From an uncultured Bacteroides sp. (GTDB lineage Bacteria; Bacteroidota; Bacteroidia; Bacteroidales; Bacteroidaceae): a stretch of DNA of 26,500 bases. The notes below the pieces were generated by a model. The model made no database searches. It worked only from the letters and a program-made list of their open reading frames with translations, and was not told the DNA's origin. Of the stretch, positions 1 through 7,520 are shown piece by piece (positions within the stretch are counted from its first letter, which is position 1; the number at the start of each line of letters is the position of its first letter). The translations under genes and the position numbers were made by a program. The DNA lies in the NCBI GenBank assembly GCA_900542985.1, contig UQPQ01000041.1, forward strand, positions 1 to 26,500, read 5' to 3'.

Positions 1-23
1 TTCTCTTCCGATACAATAATGGC

Positions 24-1151
24 TTATTTTCGAGGAGTCAGTTCAGGAATATTAATAATCAATCCAGCCGGCACATTGTTCGGATCCTTGATAATATTTG
101 CATTATGCTTCACCAAATAAGGCCATAATTTTTTATTGCCATAGAATTTAAGTGCAACACGGACCAAAGTCTCTCCCTCTCCAATTGTATATGTGAATTT
201 GGTACCAGAAATTACATATTCTACTGTATCTGAAAGACTTTCTGCGGTTTGCTTTGAGGATTTTGCTCCGACTACTTGGCCTTTTGCAGTAGACTCTGCA
301 GAAACCTTATTTCGCTCAGAGGATTGCTTCAACGTATCCTTCTTCGGTATTATTTGTTCTACTTTAAGTGTATCAACCACAGACTCCGTTGGAACCTGCT
401 TCAATACAGCCGAACTATCCTTGCAAGATGAATTAGATAAAGGTATTGCCTCCTGCTCTTTCACTAAAGAAGACAAGTAAGCTTCCGGAATATACCTCCG
501 TCCAGAAAGTAGTCCCCAAATAATTCCACCACCAAGAATTACTCCAGCCAAAAGTACAGACGCAATCATACACCAAGGCAAACGAGTTTTCTTGTCCTCC
601 TCCAAATTCAATTGCGTTTCCTCTTTATGTTCTGCAATATTTTCTCTTTCTTCTGTTTCCTTTACAAGGGGAACATCCTTAGAGACTTTATTTTCCTGCG
701 TTTCTACGACAGTTAAATCTTGTGATTGCTCTGCCGGTTCCACTTCAGAAACAATTTCCTGTTCTTCATTCTCTTCTGTTTCCTCTTTCTCTATGCTTGA
801 AACTTCTTCCAAATCGTCAAAATGAGTATTTTCATTCAACACGACTGTTTCAAAATGAGAAAAAGGTTTATTTACCAATTCCCGCAACGAAGAATCAGGA
901 AGAAAAGAAATGCGAGAATGGCTTTGTATTCTAATACGTTCTCCCGTATTTATATCAACACTTTCTCTCTCCTCTATTTCTATCAGCTTAAAGGTTCCCA
1001 ATCCTTTAATTTTGACATATTTATCCTTTTCAAGAGCTTCCTCTATCAAGCTCAGCACAGTCTTCACGAAGACCTCGGCATCCGTTGTCTCCATCTGATG
1101 ACGCTGCGCTAACAATCCTATCAGATCTTGTAAAGTTGTTTTATCATTCAT
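24..1151 (-). CDS. HU-like DNA-binding protein with membrane anchor and C-terminal LysM domain
   Basis: Three-part protein of 375 residues. Residues 1-95 match the HU/IHF DNA-binding fold (IKGLGTFKLIEI, then a beta-arm with DINTGERIRI). Residues 105-190 are a Glu-rich acidic linker. Residues 193-216 form one hydrophobic membrane segment (ASVLLAGVILGGGIIWGLL). A Ser/Thr/Lys-rich stretch follows, and residues 320-371 are a LysM peptidoglycan-binding domain (YTIGEGETLVRVALKFYG ... NNVPAGLIINIPEL). By inference the HU part is cytoplasmic and the LysM part periplasmic, so the protein could connect DNA and cell wall. At the arm tip the usual NPxTG proline is Ile67, so DNA bending may differ from true HU. 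The ATG at 1151 is chosen over a TTG at 1154; it overlaps the end of the upstream HU gene by 8 bases, suggesting translational coupling. It is the last gene of the ftsY-rimO-HU group. Function in the cell is unknown. Confidence 0.9.
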   Translation of the reverse strand: MNDKTTLQDLIGLLAQRHQMETTDAEVFVKTVLSLIEEALEKDKYVKIKGLGTFKLIEIEERESVDINTGERIRIQSHSRISFLPDSSLRELVNKPFSHFETVVLNENTHFDDLEEVSSIEKEETEENEEQEIVSEVEPAEQSQDLTVVETQENKVSKDVPLVKETEERENIAEHKEETQLNLEEDKKTRLPWCMIASVLLAGVILGGGIIWGLLSGRRYIPEAYLSSLVKEQEAIPLSNSSCKDSSAVLKQVPTESVVDTLKVEQIIPKKDTLKQSSERNKVSAESTAKGQVVGAKSSKQTAESLSDTVEYVISGTKFTYTIGEGETLVRVALKFYGNKKLWPYLVKHNANIIKDPNNVPAGLIINIPELTPRK

Positions 1152-1434
1152 CAAACGAATTCTTTTTAAACTTTTCCTTTAATAATGGACTGGGCTTATA
1201 ATTCAATGTCAATTTTGGAGGTACCAGCAGACGCTGTTTAGTAACTGGATTTACAGAAATACGCTCCAACCTTTTTTTCACCTCGAAAGTTCCGAATCCC
1301 TGGAAAGTCAATGTTTTTCCTTCCAGCAATTCTTCTCCCATAATATCCACCAAAGACGCCACCAGACGGGCAGCATCTTTGTTGGTATATCCTAAGCGGC
1401 GAGACAATTCGCCGATAAACTCTTTATGATTCAT
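1144..1434 (-). CDS. HU/IHF family DNA-binding protein
   Basis: A 96-residue protein matching the HU fold along its whole length: N-terminal helices (EFIGELSRRLGYTNKDAARL), the turn TFQGFGTFEVKK, and an arm with the intercalating proline intact in VNPVTK. HU proteins bind and bend DNA and compact the nucleoid. It lies 22 bases downstream of rimO and overlaps the following HU-LysM gene by 8 bases, so the two HU paralogues are likely co-translated. The KxxxxxNP region lacks the usual Gly of RxGxNP, so it is a divergent paralogue and probably not the main HU of the cell. Whether it partners the membrane-anchored paralogue as a heterodimer is only a guess. Confidence 0.9.
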   Translation of the reverse strand: MNHKEFIGELSRRLGYTNKDAARLVASLVDIMGEELLEGKTLTFQGFGTFEVKKRLERISVNPVTKQRLLVPPKLTLNYKPSPLLKEKFKKNSFDE

Positions 1435-1456
1435 GTCTTCCGCTTTTATTCTACTA

Positions 1457-2755
1457 TTATACTAATGATGCATACAAATCGAAATCATCGGCATCATAAA
1501 CCTTCACCTGATAGAATGAACCTATCTGAAGAGAATTCCCTTCTGCCTTAATCAATACTTCAGGATCCACTTCCGGAGAATCAAATTCAGTTCTACCAAT
1601 ATAGTATTCTCCTTCCATACGGTCTATAATCACCTTCATCTCCTTTCCGATTTTGGCATGACTTAAGTCAGCAGAAATTTCCTGCTGTATTTCCATTAAT
1701 TCATCCAAACGCTGCTGTTTCACATCCTGCGGAATATTGTCCTCGTAGTGTTGAGCCGAATAAGTTCCTTCTTCTTCAGAATATGCAAAAGCTCCCATTC
1801 TATCAAAACGTGCTTTACGGACAAACTCCTTCAGTTCCTCGAAATCCTGTTCTGTTTCTCCAGGATGTCCTACCATCAAAGTGGTACGTAAGTGGATGCC
1901 CGGAACTTCTTTTCGGAATTGCTCAATCAAAGCATAAGTCTCATCCTTTGACACATGACGACGCATTTTCTGTAGCATATTATCGCTAATATGCTGCAAA
2001 GCAATGTCCATATATTTACAAATATTCGGATTTTCACGCATTACCCGGAATAATTCGGTTGGGAAATGAGCCGGATAAGCATAATGCAGACGAATCCACT
2101 CTACACCAGGGATTTTAGCCATCTGGTCAATCAGTTCCGGAAGCATTTGCTTTTTATACAGATCTACTCCATAGTAGGTCAGTTCCTGAGCTATTACCTG
2201 AAACTCTTTTACCCCTTCGGAAACCAGCAACCGCACCTCATCCAATATCTCTTCCATAGGTCGAGACACATGACGTCCAGTTATAATAGGAATGGCACAA
2301 TACGAGCATTTACGGTCACATCCCTCCGATATTTTCAGATAAGCATAATGCTTAGGAGTTGTCAGGTGTCTTTCTATGGCAAATTCAGAATGATAAGCTT
2401 TTCCCAAATCAGCCAGCAATTCATTCCAGTTGAATTTTCCATAAAACTTATCAACTTGAGGAATCTCCATCTGCAATTCTTTTAAATAGCGTTCAGACAG
2501 ACATCCCATCACATAAAGTTTTTTCAGTCTACCTTCCTCCTTGGCCTGGCAAAACTCCAGAATCATATTAATAGATTCCTCCTTAGCATCACCAATAAAG
2601 CCACAAGTATTAATTACCGCAATTTCTCCCTGAGGATTTTCACTATCATGAGTTACTTTATAGCCGTTTGCTTCCAGTTGCTTCATCAACTTTTCAGAAT
2701 CAACCAGATTTTTCGAACACCCTAAAGTGATTATATCTACTGTATTTTTTTTCAT
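1457..2755 (-). CDS. rimO: Ribosomal protein uS12 methylthiotransferase RimO
   Basis: Radical-SAM methylthiotransferase of 432 residues that adds a methylthio group to an Asp of ribosomal protein uS12. The N-terminal UPF0004 domain carries the three auxiliary-cluster cysteines C13, C51 and C85. The radical SAM CxxxCxxC is C146, C150, C153 in EGCDRKCSYCAIP, and a C-terminal TRAM domain covers about 370-432. Length and the LGCSKNLVDSE start fit RimO better than the tRNA enzyme MiaB. Its start codon overlaps the ftsY stop by 4 bases (ATGA), so it is translated with ftsY. Confidence 0.96.
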   Translation of the reverse strand: MKKNTVDIITLGCSKNLVDSEKLMKQLEANGYKVTHDSENPQGEIAVINTCGFIGDAKEESINMILEFCQAKEEGRLKKLYVMGCLSERYLKELQMEIPQVDKFYGKFNWNELLADLGKAYHSEFAIERHLTTPKHYAYLKISEGCDRKCSYCAIPIITGRHVSRPMEEILDEVRLLVSEGVKEFQVIAQELTYYGVDLYKKQMLPELIDQMAKIPGVEWIRLHYAYPAHFPTELFRVMRENPNICKYMDIALQHISDNMLQKMRRHVSKDETYALIEQFRKEVPGIHLRTTLMVGHPGETEQDFEELKEFVRKARFDRMGAFAYSEEEGTYSAQHYEDNIPQDVKQQRLDELMEIQQEISADLSHAKIGKEMKVIIDRMEGEYYIGRTEFDSPEVDPEVLIKAEGNSLQIGSFYQVKVYDADDFDLYASLV

Positions 2756-3717
2756 TTATCTGTATTTGAGCCAAACAATGATTCCACAAATTCTTTCCGG
2801 CGGAATATTTGCAAATCTTCAATACCCTCACCCAGTCCGATATATTTAACAGGAATTTTAAACTGGTCTGAGATACCAATTACAACACCACCCTTAGCAG
2901 TACCATCCAACTTGGTTACTGCCATAGCATTTACCTCTGTAGCCAGCGTAAACTGTTTAGCTTGTTCAAAAGCATTCTGTCCGGTAGAGCCATCCAATAC
3001 CAACAAAACTTCATGAGGTGCATCGGGAACGACTTTACGCATTACATTTTTAATTTTGGTAAGCTCATTCATCAATCCTACTTTATTATGCAGGCGACCG
3101 GCAGTATCGATAATTACCACATCTGCATTATTAGCTACAGCAGAGCTCAAGGTATCGAAAGCGACAGATGCCGGATCGGCTCCCATACGCTGCTTGATTA
3201 CCGGAACTCCTACACGTTCTCCCCAAATCACCAGCTGCTCCACAGCTGCGGCCCGGAAAGTATCGGCAGCTCCCAAGTAAACAGATTTACCTGCTTTCTT
3301 AAATTGGTATGCCAGTTTACCAATAGTTGTAGTCTTTCCCACTCCATTCACACCCACAACCATAATCACATAAGGATGTTTCCCTTCAGGAACAGAAAAA
3401 TCATCAGCATCTACTGTATTATTTTCGGTTAATAAGGCGGCAATTTCTTCTCTAAGAATATTATTAAGTTCCTGAGTATTCACATACTTATCCTGCGCTA
3501 CCCTTTTTTCTATACGCTTAATAATATTCAGAGTTGTTTCCACCCCTACATCGGATGTAATCAGGACTTCTTCCAAATTATCCAATACTTCATCATCTAC
3601 TTTAGATTTACCTGCCACAGCACGTGCAATCTTACTAAACACACTCTCTTTGGTCTTGGATAACCCCTTATCTAAGGTCTCTTTCTTTTCTTTTGAGAAA
3701 AAACTAAAAAATCCCAT
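2752..3717 (-). CDS. ftsY: Signal recognition particle receptor FtsY
   Basis: SRP-receptor GTPase of 321 residues that docks ribosome-SRP complexes at the inner membrane. Visible motifs are an N-domain four-helix bundle (about 20-100), the P-loop GVNGVGKTTTIGKLA, the DTFRAAA box, DTAGR and TKLDGTAKGG. The acidic A domain of E. coli FtsY is absent; the protein begins with a short MGFFSFFSKEKKE amphipathic segment. The ATG at 3717 is preferred over an in-frame TTG at 3726, because known relatives start MGFF and there is no Shine-Dalgarno support upstream. A good Bacteroides-type promoter at 3746-3777 makes it the first gene of an operon with rimO and the two HU genes. Confidence 0.96.
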   Translation of the reverse strand: MGFFSFFSKEKKETLDKGLSKTKESVFSKIARAVAGKSKVDDEVLDNLEEVLITSDVGVETTLNIIKRIEKRVAQDKYVNTQELNNILREEIAALLTENNTVDADDFSVPEGKHPYVIMVVGVNGVGKTTTIGKLAYQFKKAGKSVYLGAADTFRAAAVEQLVIWGERVGVPVIKQRMGADPASVAFDTLSSAVANNADVVIIDTAGRLHNKVGLMNELTKIKNVMRKVVPDAPHEVLLVLDGSTGQNAFEQAKQFTLATEVNAMAVTKLDGTAKGGVVIGISDQFKIPVKYIGLGEGIEDLQIFRRKEFVESLFGSNTDK

Positions 3718-3745
3718 ACAAATCAATAATTATCTATTAATAGCA

Positions 3746-3777
3746 CAAAGATAAAACTAATCTCGTATACACACAAA
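3746..3777 (-). promoter_or_regulatory. Promoter of the ftsY-rimO-HU operon
   Basis: On the minus strand TTTG (3777-3774) is followed after 20 bases by TATCTTTG (3753-3746), matching the Bacteroides consensus TTTG / TAnnTTTG. Predicted transcription start is near 3739, about 22 bases before the ftsY ATG. The -33 element lies in the T-run of the preceding terminator. Confidence 0.75.
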
Positions 3778-3810
3778 AAAAGTTCCTTCCATTTAACAAT
3801 GGAAGGAACT
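3775..3810 (-). terminator. Rho-independent terminator of the rpmB-rpmG-DUF4295 operon
   Basis: A perfect 13-bp stem (3781-3793 with 3798-3810, AGTTCCTTCCATT and its complement) with a 4-base loop is followed on the minus strand by six T at 3780-3775. It lies 27 bases after the DUF4295 stop. The plus-strand side also has TTTT, so it could work in both directions, but no plus-strand gene ends here. Confidence 0.9.
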
Positions 3811-3836
3811 TTTACTAGCAAATTATATTAGCTAAA

Positions 3837-3992
3837 TTATTTCTTGAAAAATTCCTGTACTTTTTCATTAGGAACCATCTGTTCATCAAATACGTAAGCA
3901 CCAGTTTTAGGAGACTTAACCATCTTGATAACCTTAGTATAAGAACGTCCTTCTTTACCTGTCTGAAGGGTTGCGACTGTTTTCTTTGCCAT
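3837..3992 (-). CDS. DUF4295 family small basic protein in a ribosomal protein operon
   Basis: A 51-residue basic protein, starting MAKKTVATLQTGKEGRSYTK and ending VQEFFKK. It matches my recollection of the DUF4295 family, which is found in Bacteroidota directly after rpmG. Only 9 bases separate it from rpmG, and the operon terminator follows it, so it is made together with bL28 and bL33. The Lys-rich composition and context suggest a lineage-specific ribosomal or ribosome-associated protein; that role is inferred, not visible in the sequence. Confidence 0.88.
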   Translation of the reverse strand: MAKKTVATLQTGKEGRSYTKVIKMVKSPKTGAYVFDEQMVPNEKVQEFFKK

Positions 3993-4001
3993 GGGTTATA
4001 A

Positions 4002-4190
4002 TTATTTAATTTCTTTGTGTACTGTTACTCTTTTCAAAATAGGATTGTACTTCTTAAGTTCCAATCTTTCAGTGGTATTTTTTCTGTTTTTTGTTGTAAT
4101 GTAACGAGAAGTTCCCGGCATACCACTATCCTTCATTTCTGTGCATTCAAGGATTACCTGTACTCTATTTCCTTTAGCTTTCTTAGCCAT
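4002..4190 (-). CDS. rpmG: Large-subunit ribosomal protein bL33
   Basis: A 62-residue L33 protein with the typical [21 protein letters not shown] core and the C-terminal [11 protein letters not shown]. It has a single cysteine (C16) and lacks both CxxC pairs, so it is the zinc-free (C-minus) form. It sits between rpmB (19 bases upstream) and the DUF4295 gene (9 bases downstream) in one operon. Confidence 0.96.
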   Translation of the reverse strand: MAKKAKGNRVQVILECTEMKDSGMPGTSRYITTKNRKNTTERLELKKYNPILKRVTVHKEIK

Positions 4191-4209
4191 AGTCTTTCTC
4201 TCCTTTTAA

Positions 4210-4470
4210 TTAACCAATAATTTTGATAGTTTTCCAATCACAGTAACCTTTAGCAACTGCTTCATTCAGCGCTGCGTCCAGGCCTTTTTTGTTAATAACT
4301 CGCAAGCCGTTAGCACAGATATTCAGGCTAATCCAGCAATCCTGTTCTACATAGTAGAATTTCTTAGTAAACAAGTTCACATCGAAAGTTCTTTTAGTTC
4401 TTCTCTTTGAGTGTGAAACATTGTTGCCAATCATGGCTTTCTTTCCGGTAATTTGACAAATTTTCGACAT
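4210..4470 (-). CDS. rpmB: Large-subunit ribosomal protein bL28
   Basis: An 86-residue L28 protein: [20 protein letters not shown], the [13 protein letters not shown] segment and an [19 protein letters not shown] core. It has no CxxC zinc pair. It is the first gene of the rpmB-rpmG-DUF4295 operon, with its own promoter at 4520-4551. Confidence 0.96.
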   Translation of the reverse strand: MSKICQITGKKAMIGNNVSHSKRRTKRTFDVNLFTKKFYYVEQDCWISLNICANGLRVINKKGLDAALNEAVAKGYCDWKTIKIIG

Positions 4471-4519
4471 TTCTATCTGATTTTTTATAGTTTTATTCTT
4501 GGTTCTCTCAAACGGAGTG

Positions 4520-4551
4520 CAAAGTAAGTCATTTTATTTTATATATACAAG
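4520..4551 (-). promoter_or_regulatory. Promoter of rpmB-rpmG-DUF4295
   Basis: On the minus strand CTTG (4551-4548) is followed after 20 bases by TTACTTTG (4527-4520), which is one base off TAnnTTTG. The predicted start near 4513 gives a leader of about 43 bases before the rpmB ATG. Confidence 0.6.
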
Positions 4552-4573
4552 TATTTCAGCAACTAATTATGTT

Positions 4574-5074
4574 TTACAACTCATTTTCTTGCTTTTGACA
4601 GATATCCAAAAGCAATTGAAGCGTCTTTTTGGTTGCCGATTGTATATTTTTATCCCGTCCGTTATCTTCTGTTAATTTAGCAGTGACAATCTTGTCTTTA
4701 CAACCTGCAGCCACCCAAATAGTACCGACAGGCTTTTCCGGTGTACCACCTGCAGGACCAGCAATACCCGAAGTAGCCACAGCAAAATCTGTATTGAATA
4801 CCTGCATTGCACCTTTTACCATTTCTATGACTGTTTCCTCGCTGACAGCCCCGTAAGTTTCCAATGTCTCAGCTTTCACCTGCAAGATATTTTGCTTTAG
4901 TTCATTTGCATAAGCCACTATACCCCCTTTATAAAAATGAGAACTTCCCGGAACAGCTGTAATAATAGCTGCTACATTTCCTGCAGTACAACTTTCTGCT
5001 GTAGAAAGTGAAAAACCTTCCTTCCAAAAGATTTCACTAATTTCCTTACTTAATATTTTCGTCTCTACTGACAT
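4574..5074 (-). CDS. pncC: CinA C-terminal-domain protein, nicotinamide-nucleotide amidase type
   Basis: A 166-residue stand-alone CinA C-terminal domain (PncC), which deamidates nicotinamide mononucleotide to nicotinate mononucleotide in NAD recycling. Seen motifs are [17 protein letters not shown] with the catalytic Ser/Cys region, [20 protein letters not shown], and the [21 protein letters not shown] block. The N-terminal molybdopterin-binding-like domain of full CinA is absent, which is common. It follows tsaD after 17 bases and is probably the last gene of the map-tsaD-cinA group. I see no hairpin terminator between it and the rpmB promoter. Confidence 0.92.
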   Translation of the reverse strand: MSVETKILSKEISEIFWKEGFSLSTAESCTAGNVAAIITAVPGSSHFYKGGIVAYANELKQNILQVKAETLETYGAVSEETVIEMVKGAMQVFNTDFAVATSGIAGPAGGTPEKPVGTIWVAAGCKDKIVTAKLTEDNGRDKNIQSATKKTLQLLLDICQKQENEL

Positions 5075-5091
5075 AACAACCCCCTCTTTTT

Positions 5092-6114
5092 TTATTTAAT
5101 TGTAACCCGCGAATAAGCCGGTTGATCTATTGAACAAAAATCTTTATCTAAAAACTTATAGTATCCTGTAATCGCAATCATTGCCGCATTATCTGTGGTA
5201 TACCCAAATTTAGGGATATATATCTTCCAGCCATATTTTTCAGCATGCTCACGATACGCATTCCGCAAACCGTTATTTGCAGAAACACCACCGGCAACAG
5301 CCACTTCATTAATACCTGTATCTTTCACGACTTTGCGCAACTTGTCCATAAGGATATCTACAATCGTTTTTTCTAACGAAGCTGCCAGATCTTCCTTGTG
5401 ATGCTCTATAAAATCAGGATCATCCTTCAGCCATTCACGCAGAGAATAAAGGAAAGAAGTCTTCAAACCACTGAAGCTATAATTATAACCAGGAATATGA
5501 GGTTTGCTAAATGTATACGCCTTAGCATTTCCCCGACGAGCCAAACGGTCGATAATCGGTCCTCCCGGATAACCAAGTCCCATTACCTTTGAACACTTGT
5601 CAATAGCCTCACCTGCCGCATCATCAATGGTCTGGCCAAGCACTTCCATATCATTATAAGCATTCACACGGATAATCTGAGAATTTCCTCCTGAAACCAG
5701 CAGACAAATAAACGGATATTTAGGCTGATTCTGATCTTCTTCCGATTCTTTTATAAAATGTGCCAACACATGCCCCTGCAAATGATTCACATCAATCATC
5801 GGAATACCCAAAGAACGAGCCAATCCTTTTGCAAAGGAAACGCCTACCAGCAGAGAACCCATCAAGCCCGGTCCACGAGTAAACGCAATTGCACTTAACT
5901 GTTCTTTTGTTACTCCGGCACGCTTCAAAGCCTCATGTACCACCGGTACAATATTCTGCTGATGTGCTCTGGAAGCCAGTTCCGGCACCACTCCTCCATA
6001 CGCTTCGTGTACAGCCTGACTTGCAATTACACTCGAAAGCAATACACCATTCTTAATTACTGCAGCCGACGTATCGTCACAAGACGACTCTATACCCAAT
6101 ATTATTATATCCAT
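5092..6114 (-). CDS. tsaD: tRNA N6-threonylcarbamoyladenosine synthase subunit TsaD
   Basis: A 340-residue ASKHA-fold protein that transfers the threonylcarbamoyl group to A37 of ANN-decoding tRNAs, acting with TsaB and TsaE. Visible signatures are [14 protein letters not shown] at the N-terminus, the metal ligands H111 and H115 in [39 protein letters not shown], and [12 protein letters not shown] with the C-terminal TTDNAAMIA. The length is standard. It lies 13 bases downstream of map. Confidence 0.97.
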   Translation of the reverse strand: MDIIILGIESSCDDTSAAVIKNGVLLSSVIASQAVHEAYGGVVPELASRAHQQNIVPVVHEALKRAGVTKEQLSAIAFTRGPGLMGSLLVGVSFAKGLARSLGIPMIDVNHLQGHVLAHFIKESEEDQNQPKYPFICLLVSGGNSQIIRVNAYNDMEVLGQTIDDAAGEAIDKCSKVMGLGYPGGPIIDRLARRGNAKAYTFSKPHIPGYNYSFSGLKTSFLYSLREWLKDDPDFIEHHKEDLAASLEKTIVDILMDKLRKVVKDTGINEVAVAGGVSANNGLRNAYREHAEKYGWKIYIPKFGYTTDNAAMIAITGYYKFLDKDFCSIDQPAYSRVTIK

Positions 6115-6127
6115 AATTTCTTCGTAA

Positions 6128-6982
6128 TTAATGCGTTAAGATTTCCAAGCCATTTTCCGTCATCACAAATGTATGCTCCCATTGAGCAGAAGGCAATTCA
6201 TCCTCTGTTACTACCGTCCATCCGTCTTCTTCGTCCACAAAGACCTCCCATGTTCCCATATTAATCATAGGTTCAATGGTAAAGACCATACCCGGTACCA
6301 ACAGCATACCTGTTCCCTTCTTGCCAAAATGCTCTACATCCGGTTCTTCATGAAATTCCAATCCCACTCCATGTCCACACAAATCGCGAACCACCGAAAA
6401 GCCATTCTTTTTGGCATGCTTTTCAATGGCATTGCCTATATCTCCCACAAAGCCAAAAGGCTGTGCAGCCTGCATACCTATTTCGAGGCATTCTTTAGCA
6501 ACGTTAACCAGCTTTTCTTTTTCCGGAGTAGTTTTCCCGATAATAAACATACGCGAAGCATCCGAATAATAGCCATCCAATATAGTGGAGACATCCACAT
6601 TTATGATATCCCCCTCTTCCAGAATCTCATCTTCCGACGGGATTCCGTGACACACCACTTCATTGATTGACGTACATACACTCTTAGGGAATCCTTCATA
6701 ATTCAGCGGAGCCGGAATAGCTCCATGAGCCACCGTATAGTCATACACCAACTTATCTATTTGAGCAGTGCTCATTCCTGCACGGATTTCACTTTCAACC
6801 AAATCCAATACACCGGTATTTATTATGCCACTACGACGAATTCCCTCGATCTGTTCTGGAGTCTTAATCAACTGACGAGTAGGAACCAAACATCCTTTAT
6901 TCTGATAATAAAGGACTTTCTTATCCAGTTCTGTCAATTCCGCCCCTTTGGGAACCCTCCAGTTTATCTTATTTCTTCTCAT
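6128..6982 (-). CDS. map: Type I methionine aminopeptidase
   Basis: A 284-residue metalloprotease removing the initiator Met from new proteins. The metal-binding residues are visible: Asp in NVDVSTILDGYYSD (two Asp), His in GHGVGLEFHEEP, Glu in FTIEPMIN and Glu in QWEHTFVMT. It has about 35 more N-terminal residues than E. coli Map (WRVPKGAELTELDKKVLYYQ), normal for Bacteroidota. The frame stays open to 7033, but the ATG at 6982 is chosen because a promoter -7 element overlaps the longer start and the extra residues are non-conserved. First gene of map-tsaD-cinA. Confidence 0.95.
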   Translation of the reverse strand: MRRNKINWRVPKGAELTELDKKVLYYQNKGCLVPTRQLIKTPEQIEGIRRSGIINTGVLDLVESEIRAGMSTAQIDKLVYDYTVAHGAIPAPLNYEGFPKSVCTSINEVVCHGIPSEDEILEEGDIINVDVSTILDGYYSDASRMFIIGKTTPEKEKLVNVAKECLEIGMQAAQPFGFVGDIGNAIEKHAKKNGFSVVRDLCGHGVGLEFHEEPDVEHFGKKGTGMLLVPGMVFTIEPMINMGTWEVFVDEEDGWTVVTEDELPSAQWEHTFVMTENGLEILTH

Positions 6983-7005
6983 ACTTATACGATTCAAAAG
7001 TATTG

Positions 7006-7034
7006 CAAAGTTAACAGAAAAAAAAAGAATCAAC
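7006..7034 (-). promoter_or_regulatory. Promoter of map-tsaD-cinA
   Basis: On the minus strand TAACTTTG (7013-7006) fits TAnnTTTG, with GTTG (7034-7031) 17 bases upstream as a partial -33 element. The predicted start near 6999 leaves a short leader before the ATG at 6982 and rules out the longer reading frame. Confidence 0.6.
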
Positions 7035-7112
7035 GAAGATTAAAGATAAAAATATCCATATAAGTTACAAACTGATTTCCTGATACATTAAAAAGTGTTA
7101 AACAAGAAGATC

Positions 7113-7157
7113 CTATTAATAAAACGCAAGCAAAAAGCTTTCATTAATAGATTTTTT
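7113..7157 (+). terminator. Possible attenuator or terminator hairpin upstream of the winged-helix gene
   Basis: CTATTAAT (7113-7120) pairs with ATTAATAG (7143-7150), with an inner AAGC/GCTT pairing at 7128-7140, followed by a T-run at 7152-7157. No coding gene ends just upstream on this strand, so it may end a short RNA or lie in a leader. The stem is AT-rich. Confidence 0.35.
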
Positions 7158-7215
7158 ATCTTAAATTGCCGCAAATAATTTTATTTTATCAGAAAACCCA
7201 TAAATTTATTAGCGT

Positions 7216-7434
7216 ATGGACAAATATCAAATTGGAACAAATGCAGGCATCGTTTGGAATGTATTAAAAAATAACGCCCATTGGAGTTACGAACAACTAA
7301 AGACTGCATCGGGACTGTCCGACAGAGATCTAAATGCAGCTATCGGATGGCTTGCCCGTGAAAACAAAATAGACTTTGACATCAATAAGGAAAACGACAC
7401 TCTATTTTTAAGCGTAAATGTATACATAGGATGA
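7216..7434 (+). CDS. DUF2582-type winged-helix protein
   Basis: A 72-residue protein with one winged helix-turn-helix: IGTNAGIVWNVLKNN (helix 1), WSYEQLKTASGLSDRDLNAAIGWLARENK (helix-turn-helix), then a beta-wing IDFDINKENDTLFLSV. It resembles the DUF2582 family common in Bacteroides. Being one small domain with no ligand-binding region, it may bind DNA or a partner protein; no target can be read from the sequence. It is a single gene between the map promoter and a terminator at 7479-7519. I saw no good -7 element. Confidence 0.85.
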   Translation: MDKYQIGTNAGIVWNVLKNNAHWSYEQLKTASGLSDRDLNAAIGWLARENKIDFDINKENDTLFLSVNVYIG

Positions 7435-7478
7435 CAAAGGGTACACATTTGCAGCACACGGACAATCTCATCCAGCGT

Positions 7479-7519
7479 TAACGGGTTCTGATTATATCAA
7501 CATACATCAGAACCCGTTA
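7479..7519. terminator. Hairpin between convergent genes
   Basis: A perfect 14-bp inverted repeat (7479-7492 with 7506-7519, TAACGGGTTCTGAT and its complement) with a 13-base loop, followed on the plus strand by TTTATATT. It lies between the winged-helix gene and the convergent MgtC gene, whose stop is 2 bases away, and probably ends the former; the minus side has no T-run. Confidence 0.7.
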
Positions 7520-7520
7520 T

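Noticed and set aside
6983..7033. Longer start for map adding 17 hydrophobic residues that look like a signal peptide
   Set aside because: A promoter -7 element lies inside this stretch, and the enzyme is cytoplasmic; the downstream ATG at 6982 fits better.
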